Source of the DNA: Mermis nigrescens
Taxonomy: Eukaryota > Nematoda > Enoplea > Mermithida > Mermithidae
Length of the DNA: 64,000 bases
Direction: 5' to 3'
Assembly: GCA_036768485.1 (NCBI GenBank)
Contig: JAVLUZ010000141.1
Span: 5,345,349-5,409,348 of the forward strand
The notes under the pieces were generated by a model. It did no database searches, was not told the DNA's origin, and was given only the letters and a program-made list of their open reading frames with translations. Positions 13,901 through 25,900 of this stretch are shown here, piece after piece; the stretch's first letter is position 1; the number at the start of each line of letters is the position of its first letter. The position numbers and the translations under genes were made by a program.

Positions 13901-16900
13901 TTGATTCTATCCGACTTATGTTTTAGGTCTTATTTTATATGTTCCCTGTTCACCGGTTGTGCAAAACAATCCTGTCGTTACTATCGCTATTCCCAAGCAT
14001 GTATGGCTTATTTTTAATGTCTATGTGTCAACGTATATCACATTGTTTTCATTCATATATTAAAAAAGTTACTTTTACATGAAAAACAACGAAACATTCG
14101 CTTACAATATTTGCACTTTAATTTTTTCATCAAAAATCGGAGGTATTTCGTGCGAACAGACAGAACCGCTGATAAAATTGAGTCAAGCTTAGTTTTTTTG
14201 CAAACATCATGTCAAAATGCAACAAATTTTGAATGTTTTTTTAAAGTCACGTCCTTATTCACTTTAAAAAATCAAACTTTTGACATTTTGCTAGATATAC
14301 TGTTGAAAATTAGTTGAGTCCTATCCTTAGCCGGGTCAATATAATTCGGAGGTTAGTGTCAAAATGAGTGCGGAGTTTTTGGCTCCATCGTTCGAGCTAT
14401 GACTAGATTTATTTAAATTAAGGAAAATATATTTAATATCAGTAATAATAGTCTTTTATGTTTATTGAATCATAACTTCTTATTTCTTTCAGTCCACTTT
14501 ATTATTTTATTACGAAATTTAGGAAATTATTAACTTACAACTTAAGAATGAGTCATTATTGTACGATGAATATGACTCGATAAATAATACAGTACTATGT
14601 ATTAATTAGGAATGCAACTAATTGGCGAAGTGTTGCTCATTAGAAACACCACTTACTTTTAAAGTAGTACCTAAAGCTGAGCAATTTATTTATTTTTATT
14701 TTTTGCCATGTATCTATCTATGTACATTTCCACTGAATCTCTTGTTCTTGGATTTTCATTTGCGAACTTATGTTTATTAAATCATCGTTACATAAGAGAT
14801 TTCTTGATGTGAAATGGTCTTAAGCAGGCATGCATGAGGAGGAAGACAGGACGAAATTATTGCCGGAAATGACCAATATCAAATCTTTTCTGCAACAGAA
14901 TTTAAAATTGATTAGAAATTGTAGATTAATGTCTTACATAAAGACTACATATATCTGTAGCGCTTTAAATCTTTATGATTAATTTTTATCAGGGTTTGAC
15001 CTTATTATTTGAGCAATAACAGCAAAAGCAGGAGGAAGCTTTTTTAAGAAATTTCCATCTCGAATATGGGGAGGGGCAAAACCTTTCAGGATTTAAAAAA
15101 TTCATTTTTTTTGGAACGGAGGACAACTGTGTGGGATAGGATTGTCATTATAGCATAATTTAACAAAGAGAACTGCGCTGTACTGAGCTATAATTTTTAT
15201 CTTTTTATACCAGCCCGTTCTTTCTCGGTATTAAGAAGTTTGCTTCAAAATTCATGAATTAGCATTAATATCCGGGTCTCTATAATGATTACAATTATAG
15301 CTGCAAAAAGGCAAAGTTTACTCTTATATGTAGCCATGGTTTTTTTGTATTCGGCAAAGATCTTTCCCGATGTACAAAGACTTTTCAGGACCGTCTTTGT
15401 ACATGTACAAAGATTTTTGGGAAGACAAAAACTGTAAAAAGGTGTGAGATTATCAAATATTTTAAATGAGTAATTGTTCGTCCAATATATCTTTAAAATG
15501 GCAGGATTTGCATTTATAATGGAACAAATGCCAAATTTTCGGCGCTTCGCGCCGTTTGGACTCAATTTTAGTAATTTTTGGTGACAGAAACCCAGAAATT
15601 AGCTAAAATACACTACCAAAAGTCGAAACACCCTGTTTTACCCCACTAAAATCGCTACTGCATCATATTATAGTACACAAAAATTTGCATGAACAAAATG
15701 TACAAAGACTTTTGGGGACCATCTTTGTAAATGTACAAACGGACCTTCTACAAGGAACACTGCATGTAGCCTTTTCTTGAGAAAGCTTAAATAACGCAAA
15801 AGAAAGCTTTTTCGAAAATTCTTATCGTATTTAGTTTTTCAAGAAAGACGGTGTTTTAACTAGTGAAAAGGCTCTAAAAGTAGAAATGAGCGCACATGTA
15901 AGAGGGCGGATGGTGGGATCCACACGTGGGCGCTGGGGGGAGTATGCACCCCACAGAAGGCCGAATATTCCCCCCAGAATTCAATTTTTGAAATTATTTT
16001 CTCGCAATTATTTAATGCCAATAGATTGTGCTCGATAAGAAACGTTGAAAAATTGTGTTTTTCACCGTACTACCATTTTTAAGACTATTTTTTGACCTTT
16101 GAAAAATCTTGCACCCCCCTCAGAATTTTGGTGCTGCCCACCTATGGTGGTATCTCTCACCCAGAATCGGACGTCCCCCATTCCTCCAAAGCCAGAAAAT
16201 TTTTTACCCTTCCCTCCGATTTTGAGAAAAAATCGAATCGTTTGGTCGTTTTTGGCCGAAAATTGAAGTCACCTACCCCTGCCTTCAAAATAGCCGGGGA
16301 CCCCTAACCAAAATTTCAAGCCGCTATATGTATGGAAATGAGAGAAAATAATTTCTGTGCAACGCACGAACAAATTCACTTATTTTGCCGCTTCTTTACA
16401 ATTATGGTAGATAGTAAATTTAACTATTTCAGAAACCCTAGATGTATGTACACTTATTAGGCCAACATATTTATGTGAATATTAGTATGCGCATACATAA
16501 CATCTTACCCCGGCCCCGGTAAAAAGTATGCTTCCGCTCCATACATTTCTAGTATGTATGTACTTGTATATTATTTCATTGTTTATTTTCTTATAACTTG
16601 GGATTATTTTTGAGTTTTTTGGATTAGTAGAAATCCAGGCTTATAGCAGTCACAGCATACTCGTAAATGCAGAAGATCAGGGTCGGCATGGGTCAAATCC
16701 ATGAAATTGAGAACAGCAAATTTAGTCTCCATGCTTTTTTTACTAATCAAATGACGAAAATGGTCAAAATAGACAGCGATTTCAGCATGTTTTGTCTATT
16801 TCGAATGGATTATATCATTTTATATATAAAAAATATAGAAATTTATCAATTAGACAGATAAACTTTGATTTTTAGAGCATTTTGACGCGATTTTGGGTGG

Positions 16901-19900
16901 GTAAAAAAGACAGAAAATTATTCATCAGAAAACAGTTCGACATTATTACTGCTTTTGCCCCAAAGAAGATGCAGGAAATGTTCCAGCAGCTCAAAATGAC
17001 CTGGCAGTACCTGTCTGACCCTTCAGAGTCAGATTCACAAGGTCAGGTTCACCAGAAGCCTTCAGCGAGGGGTAATAACCATTCTCACCCCTCCCTATGT
17101 GCGTGTATGTTCAGAGTTCAAGGGGTTAATAATGCCCCCTCACCCACCAGTCACCATACATTATCCGGGGGTGGGTTTGGAGGTTTTCACCCTCCCCCCT
17201 CTAGAAAATTTCTCACTCTCCTCCCCCTACATTTTTTCACCCCACCCAGAATTCGCGATTTTTGAAAAGGTCACGAAAATTTCTTAAAAAATTCGTAAAA
17301 TAGGTGCTGTGTTAAGCGTTTCTAGCTATCTATTTGCTCAAAGCTGTCAAATTTTCGGCTCTTCGTTCTTCAGAAACGCCAAAAAACGATGCTTTTGACG
17401 CGTATACACTATTTTTGGGTTTAAAGCAGCTTATTAAAATTTCATCCCCAGAATTCCCTTGCTGTGCATGTCCGCTCCTTACCCCCTTTGTGCATTTATG
17501 AGATACAGTCTAATATCGATAAGCTTCGTCTACTGTTTATTTAAGGCATGATTGAACATGGTCTGTTGCATTGTCTCTGTTGTGATGAAACATTCGTGGA
17601 TAATTGTGTCGATGTTGCTAGCATAGATTTTTCATTGACTGACAACGAAGACGGTTTGTTAAGAGAGATTGAAGAAGCTTTAAATGAAAAATTGACCAGT
17701 AACGAAGAACCAAGTGGCTTAGTCAGAAGCCGTCATGATCATTCCGATCCTGATATATGTTCGAGTACTTCATCAGCGAGTGAAGATCAATGGGGCTTTC
17801 CACTAAAAATATTCAGTCAAGTGATCGATATTTCACTATACTTTATGTCTTTCAACCAGACATGCACGTTGGGGGTTTGGGGGTCCTGCTGACCCCATAG
17901 AATGGGAAAATGGAAAATTTTGTGGGAAAAATGAGGCAAAATGACGGCCAAAAACGGATGAAAACTGAAAATTTTCTACGAAAGTGCTTTAAATTGACCG
18001 GAAACTGTAATAACGTAGTTTTAACGGTATGTTAGCGTTTATTCTAGTTTTGAGGTGATTTAAATTGAAAAAAACCTCTATTTTTGACCCCCCAGACCGG
18101 CTAACCCCCCTCCCCCCAGATCGGCCATGCTGTGCACCTCTGTTCTCAACGCGTAATGCTTGAGGTAATAGCGAATAATTGTCTGAAATTGTTTAGCTAG
18201 TCTCCTAGTGGTACATTGATAAGTGAGAGGTTCAAAGAATCCTTGAATTGTGCTTGTTATATTGCGAATGCTCCGAATTTTCAATGGTAATCTAATAAGC
18301 AAATTTCTATCGTTTCGCATCCACTGGTGGATCTAGGATTTTTGTTGGGGAGGCGGTAAAGCCAACTTTTCCAAACGCAATCGAAAATACATATAGGTCC
18401 AAAAATATGCCATTCACGTGCGAAATAGCGCCTTTTCGGCGTTTTACGTTGTTTGCTTTTATTTAAAATTGCTTTTGGCGCAATATTTTTTCGATAAGTA
18501 TTTAAATTGTCGATAATTTAGTGCGAAAAAATCACTAAATTTCTTTATTGGCCGAAAAATTTGTGAAATTTAGGTGGAAGGACGTCTAGAAAACTGAATT
18601 GCTGCTCGATTTCCTGTATTTGTAACATTGACGCGGAGCTTCAAATATTTTTAACAGATATACTTGAAAAAAGAAGAAAACTATGCCTATATATCTTTAT
18701 TGCCTTGAGATCGTTTTAAACCTATCCCTGAGCTAAAATACGGCTTCCAGGCCGTCAAAAACCAAATGAATGTCCTTAATAGGTATTATCCGGCTCGAAG
18801 CGCCTAAAAAATTTGAGAAATTATGATCATCGACGGCCAAAAATCATTGCAAATTGCATAACCATTTTTTATTCATTATCTCGCCAACTATATTGGGTCA
18901 ATTGGGGGAAGGGATGGCCGCCATGGATGCATACCTGGGGAATGGATCTTGGTTCTGTGGGTACCGGAACCCCTTTTGCTGAGGTTGGTTGGTTGGTCAA
19001 TGAAGAGGTTGATTTTGAAAAGGTTGACATAAGGGCAGGCCCATATCCATGACTTTATATAGAGGAAACCGAAAATTTAGAATCCAGATATCTCGAGAAC
19101 CAAAAGGAGATAGACGAAAATAAAGGCAGTTTTGAGCGTATCTCGGCAAGCACAATATAACGATGAAGAAAATTTTTAAATAATTTCTAAGTTTATTTTA
19201 TATTGATCCCTATACAACAAATTTATTGAGTGATCTCTCATCATTCAATAGACGAATAATTTCTCAGCTTCTGTCTTGTATTTAATTCTTGTCCTTTACA
19301 AAGGCAAACAATACAGAAACAATTCGGCGCAAAGCGCCAAAAGAAATTTGACATCTTTTACATAACTATATCAAATTTGAACGGTCTTGTGCAGGCTCGA
19401 AGACAGAAAATTTAGATAAGCAATAACTCTGACGCGAAGTGTTGGAAAAAAATTTCGTGATCCGGCACTTAGCACCGGAAAAAATTGACATGCTATCCAT
19501 GGCTAACTCGAATTTTAGCGATTTTGAGCGGTTTAGAAGACAAAACTATGCATGCGCGCAGCAGTAAATGTGAAGCGTGCCAATCGCCGAAAATTTTGCG
19601 TTTACTGGCTCGAAAGTAGAGCTGTGCCGGGGCCAGGCCCCGGCCCCGGCCCCGGCCCCGGCGCCGGGGCCAATGTTAGAGTCGATTATAATGTAGAAAC
19701 TTGATAATGTTTTGGGCAGATTTACCTTCAAACTCAATTTCAAGCAAACCACAGATCTTGCTAATTCAAATCTTTATTTCACTATGTCAGATTGGTGCAA
19801 ACTTCTAGGTAATAATCAAAATTGACATATTTTAAATTGCAATTCATATAGACGAGCATTTCCAGCTTGCTTGGTAGCAGACAGCTACGTCTATCAGAAC

Positions 19901-22900
19901 AAATAGAATAATAAGCTTAAAAAAAGTGCAAAGTAAAGCACATTGAGAAACGCATCCAAGTCAGAGGAGTTAAATCCATACATGGGCAGCTCAAAAATTC
20001 TAGGGGGTCCAAAATTTTTCAAAGTCAAAAAGTGCCTGATAATATATGGTAGAGCGAAAAAACACAGTTTTCTCGCGTTTCTCAATGAGAGCTATCCATT
20101 AGCATCAAAAAACCGCAGAAAAACAGAAAAAATTCTAAAAATCAAATTCTGGGGGGTCTAGCGGATTTTTTTTGGGGGGGGAGAATAAGAATTCTGGGGG
20201 TCCAGATCCCCCGATGCCCATGTTCTGTTATATCTTGTAATCCCAACAAATATTAACGCTTGACGTGCATATCTACAAGCAAGAATATATGCATAGGTAC
20301 ATATAAGGGGTAGGGCAGGGTCTTACTATAAGCATGGTAAAGCACGCTATTATTGGCCCCGGCCCCGGCACCGGGGCCTAGGCCCCGGCCCCGGCAAAAA
20401 AGGCGGCCCCGGCACAGCTCTACTCGAAAGTACGCTAAAAACCTGTTTTAGCGATGTTTCAGACAACATTTTTTCAAAATTTTCTTAGCGAATCTTAAAA
20501 GCGTGATCGAACAGTGCATAGAATATGAACATTGAATGAGCACAACACATGATCTTGTTTTTCCTAAGCCCAGAGGAAAACAGTAATCAGCGTATCTCTT
20601 GTTATCCAGCAATTTAAAATTATGACTTTCTTTCACTAGCAGATCCTGAAAAAAATTTTCTTGGGGGCGGTCCGAAAATTTGAAGTCAGATATCTCGAGA
20701 ACCATTATGAGATAAGTGAAAATAAGGGCAATTTTGAGCGTATCTCGGTAGCTCTAAACGATGGTGAAGACAAATTTTAAACTAAAATTTCAAAAATTTT
20801 TAACCTTACTCAATATTGATATGCAGGAAATCGATCATTTAAGCTATCTGCACAACCAATTGCTTATAATGCAATTCACGAGTGATTTCTTATCTCCTGT
20901 CTTTGTATTTAATCATTGTGCTTTACAGAGAAAGATTATACAGATAATAAATCATTCAGCGCGAAGCGCCGAAAAAATTGACATATTCTGCAAGTCAAGC
21001 TCAAATTTGAGCGGTTTCGAGCGGGCTATAAGACAAGAAACATAAATGAACAATAAATCCGGCGCGAAGGGATGGAAAAGAATTTCATGTTTTTTATGTC
21101 ATAACTTAACTTTGAGCTGTTTTGAGTGAGCTAAAAGGCTAAAATATAGCTGAGCAAAGAATCCAGCGCGCAGCGCAGGAAAGAAATTGACATGCTTTTT
21201 AAGTGTAAATCAGATTTGAGAGATTTTTAGCGTTTAGAGGACACAGCCATACATAAACAATACATAAATCCAACGCGAAGCGCCGGAAAATGTTAAGTTT
21301 GCATAATTCAAAAGACGCTAAAAACCTATATTGGCGGTGTTTTGAAAGTGTTTAACTAATTTTCCATGTTTCCCTTTCGGGGACCCTTTGTAGAAACGAA
21401 ATTTCTTTTCAATTTCGGAGATGGGGTGGTCCTGCCCAACGAGCCCAAGGATCACACATTTACATTACCCGACTATGCCTTTGACACAAAAAATGTAAGA
21501 AACATCCTCGCTTTTACAGCTGAAGGATCTGGGGGACGCGCTCAAACGCTCCCAGCGGGACCCAAGGCGGAGCCCCGGAAAATTTTATGAAATAAAATTT
21601 TGAAATAAACGTTAAAACTGTCACAAAATCGGCCCAATTATGGTTCTGAACTCAGCCTAAAAACAGTTAACCAGCCTTTTCATACTTACAAACCAATACA
21701 AATTCTTGCTCTTAAACGCGTTCTGAACTGAAAAACGAAACAAAACGAAAAATTGCCCGTAAATGACACACACCTTTAACACGATGTCCAACCAGCGTTA
21801 TGGGTTTCAGCCGATAAATAGTATAGTACATCAAATCAGTGAAGCACTGGAATATTTTGACTGCTTCAAACACAATGCTGGAACACTAAAACGGAAAATA
21901 ATGATGAATCGGTGCAAAGCGCCGGAAATTTTTGACGTTTTGGCGTTTTTAGCTTAATATTAGGCGCATTCCAACGTAAATCTGCTGCTCAAAAAATTTT
22001 CAAAAAGGGTTATGGGGGCGGCCACCCCCCGCCTCCCCTAGATCCGTGCCTGTTTCTTTGATAGTCATGGAAAATCAGATACCCCGTAGCTTCTAGTTAT
22101 TGCGTTTTTCTGGATTACTTCTGTGGCTCGAGGTGATAAAGTACAATTTTGGGATCTCTACTCTTTCACTCATACGTAGCTCCTTTAGGATACACACAAT
22201 GTAAAGACGCCGTATATTCAGCGCAAAGCGCCAGAAAATTTTGATATTATTATCCAAAGCTCGGCTCAATTTTGCTGTTTTCTGGAGATCAGAAACGGAA
22301 GAAATAAATCTGGCAAGGATGCGCCAGAATATTACGATATTTTTTGTCATTCTAAGGACAACGTTGAATCTTTCTGAAGTTTATTGATGCAGAGAGTGTG
22401 TCTGGCGCGAAGCGCCAGGAAATTTTGGCGTCTTTATCATTTGATCATTTCGATTTTGCATCGCATCTTTTTTAGGATAAGAATTTCAAAAAAAATTTGT
22501 ATGCCTATGCTATCTGAAAATAGCTTTTAGATTTAACTGATGGCGCGGAGTGCTGAAAAATGGGTATTTTTGGCTAGCTACGTACAAAACCGATAGTTTC
22601 ACAAATAAAATTCTGAAAAAATTCAGGATAAATTATCCCTCAATACGGGCCTGCGCACAAGTAGTACTGCACACTTTGCAAATTTTACTACCCGGGTACC
22701 CAGCTATTTCATTACCCGGGTACGCGGATATACCCGGGTAGGACCTTAGATGGAAGAGAATGCAGTGAACATCGTTCATTTACGGTTGACAGTAAAATCT
22801 AGGCCAAAGTGATATCTAAGCAGTTGAATTATTGAAAAATTAATGCAACATTAAATAGAATCGAGGCTGTAATCTGAAGAATCCGTATGCATTTAATGAA

Positions 22901-25900
22901 ATTTAAGTCATTTTCATAATTCAAAGCAAAAAATTGTGAAGCAGGTTTTGTATCTGCATAGCGTCATTAAATCATTTGAAGCAGGAAAACACATTGACGG
23001 AAAGTAATTTTCAAATCAACAGGAAATGAAAATCTATTCAAAAACAAGTTCATCTGGAGCTGACGGCAGAGGCATAGCCAGGATTTTGGTTCGGGGGAGG
23101 GCATGAACAAAAATTTTTCAAGACTACTTTTGCATTGAATGCCAGTAACGTTATGTATAGTAAAACTGAGTTTTTCGACCTTTAGTAGTGTAGCCTAGCT
23201 AATTTATGGGTTTCTGACGATCAATAGTGTAAAGCGGTGCGAAGTGCCGAAATTTTTTGGAATTTCCACCGTTTTCATATAGAATTTACGGCCTTTCTAT
23301 TGACAAACAGTTCGGAATATATGAGTGGGGCAAGGTGCCAAGAAATTTAGTCATTTTTTACCACCCTAACATTTTGTAGCTCTGTGAACTTATAGTCTGA
23401 CAGAGCAGAAAAATTATCAAATTTATACGAAACAGTTTTAACAGTTCAAGCTTCTAACAAGAAAACTGCAAATTACTAACTTTGCCTGAAGATATTTTGA
23501 GCGACTCAGGCTTTTAAACGCAATGCTGGAGCCTTACAAAAAGAAAGAACAGTAACTGGCGGCGCTATACGCCGGAAAATTTCGACGTTTTTGCTATTAA
23601 ACTCAATTTATACCACTTAAATCATACAAAACAGACAAATTAATGCCGGCGTGACAGGCCGGAAATTTTAGGAAATTCCTAACCCTTTTACCTAGGTTGT
23701 TCTCCCTAAAATACCATTGCACATGTACAACGAGATTTTACGGCGGCGGGATGTCTGGGGTGGCGAGCGGAGTCAGGGGCAGAGTCCCGGAAAACTAAAA
23801 AAAACATGGCCAAATCTCGGTTCTAAAGCAAGCCCAAAAACACTTAAAATCGATGAAGTCCTACTTTGCACAAATTCCTGAGCTTAAATGCATTTTCCGA
23901 CCTCTGTTAATTACATAGCGCAGCAAAGGGTCGCTGCTAATAAGATATAGAAAGATGTATCAATGAAAATTGTGTTCTTACTGTTTTCAGGCCCATGTCT
24001 GGCCTTCTTATTAACAAAATACAGTTCAGAGAACAAGAAATGCGCTAAAACATAAGAAAATTTGGCATTCCTTTCATTTAAAATAGGATTATGTGTCCTT
24101 GTAAAGAAAGAAAAACAAAGCAAAAAAATAGACAAAGTGGTACACAAAAGACAAACAAAGCAGAGAATAGACAAATTGGTACACAGCAAGCATGCGCAGT
24201 TTCATTCAACGAACAAATAGTGCATTAAATTACTAAAGTGATGTGAAGTGCTGGATTATTTGACTGATTCAAGCTTTTAAATTCATTGGATCTATATAGC
24301 AGTAAATAATAATGACTTGGCGCGAAGCGCCGGTAAATTTTGACGTTTTTGCCTTTTTGAACTCAGTTTTCTGGACACACTTTATTGCAACAAAAAAATC
24401 AACAATATTTCTGAAAAATTTCGGGGGGGGGCAGGTGCCCCAAATGCCCACCCCCTGGCTACGCCTATGGCTGACTGCATTTGGAACATCGATAGGCTTT
24501 GAACCAGGTCTATCTAAAACAGTTTTGCGCACGATGTGAACAAAAGTTGCAGTTTAAATTTATACAATGGTCACAGAAGTACATAAATGCATTAGAAAAA
24601 AGCGTTGCTAGCAGATAATTTCTTGTCTAAATTAATTTACTATAGAGAATAAGAAGAATTCGGCACAAATGAAATAATTTAACTAAAGAGCTGAATAATG
24701 GAATTTGCCTAGAGCGTATGCGCGATATATTGTGACAATAGGAAATATTAACAGACTCGCTTATTCAACATTTTACGGTTGATTATATCAAATCACATTT
24801 ACATTGTGATTTAATCGCACTTTAGAAGCAATATGTTGCTTGGTTTCTAATTCAATTCTTAGCACATATTGCATAATTGCAGTACTACTTTTCCATTTTA
24901 TATTAGGGGAACCCGGGTAGTAAAATTATTTTCTACCCGGGTACTCGGGTACCCGTTCAGGTACTCACGTGCAGCTCTACACACAAGTGCAAAAAAATTC
25001 GCCATTTTGTGTGCAGAAAAAAGAATCTCCTTGATTGATAGGTTGGTTGGTTTGTTGGTTGGTTGGTTGGTTGGTTGGTTGGTTGGTTGGTTGGTTGGTT
25101 GGTTGGTTGGTTGGTTGGTAGGTAGGTAGGTAGGTAGGTAGGTAGGTAGGTAGGTAGGTAGGTAGGTAGGTAGGTAGGTAGGTAGGTAGGTAGGTAGGTT
25201 GGTTGGTTGGTTGGTTGGTTGGTTGGCCATTTAGTTGGTTGGTTAGGTTGGCCATTTAATTGATTGGTTAGCTGGTTGATTGGTTGGTTTGATTGGTAGG
25301 TTGGTTGGCCATTTAGTTAGTTGGTTAGCTAGTTGGTTGGTTGGCCATTTAGTTGGTTGGTTAGCTGGTTGTTTGGTTGGTTGATTGGTTGATTGATTGG
25401 TAGGTTGGTAGGTTGGTTGGTTGGTTGGTTGGTTGGTTGGTAGGTTGGTTGGTTGGTTGTTTTGTTGGTTGGTTGGTTGATTGGTTGGTTGATTGGTAGG
25501 TAGGTTGGTTGGTTGGCCATTTAGTTGGTTGGTTAGCTGGTTGTTTGGTTGGTTGATTGGTAGTTTGGTTGGTTGGTTGGCCATTTAGTTAGTTGGTTAG
25601 CTGGTTGGTTGGTTGGCCATTTAGTTGGTTGGTTAGCTAGTTGTTTGGTTGGTTGATTGGTTGGTTGATTGGTAGGTTGGTTGGTTGGTTGGTTGATTGG
25701 TTGGTTGGTTGATTGGTAGGCTGGTTGGTTGGTTAGTTGGTTGGTTGGTTGGCCATTCAGTTGGTTGGTTAGCTGGTTGTTTGGTTGACCATTTAGTTGG
25801 TTGGTTATCTGGTTGGTTGATTGGTTGGTTGGTTGGTTGGTTGGTTGATTGGTTGGTTGACTGGTTGGTTGGTAGGTTGGTTGGCTGGCTGGCTGGCTGG

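Larger units (their letters stand above)
13997..17545. other. AVL9 intron 6
   Basis: A 3.5-kb intron with predicted GC donor and AAG acceptor. It carries E copy 2, C copy 4 and, at about 16880-17470, fragments of the repeats ending 'ccctatgtgcgtgtatg' and 'gaattcccttgctgtgcatg'. The region 13999-15330 is otherwise unique AT-rich sequence with nothing recognisable. Confidence 0.6.
17821..25040. other. AVL9 intron 7, left part (nested transposons)
   Basis: Repeats dominate. A GTGGATCTAGG end near 18328 and a CCTAGATCC end near 22036 may bound one large element. Within and beyond it lie the GC-rich hAT-type element (19617-20422), a field of units carrying the CGGCGCGAAGCGCCG palindrome (20650-22450), and nested elements G and H (22662-24979). 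Confidence 0.6.

Noticed and set aside
18323..22055. Single large element bounded by GGATCTAGG / CCTAGATCC ends
   Set aside because: The ends resemble each other but the flanks share no convincing duplication, so they may belong to different copies.
25117..25198. Telomere-like repeat (TAGG)n
   Set aside because: It is internal, 4-bp, and embedded in the GGTT array; it does not match TTAGGG or known telomere units.
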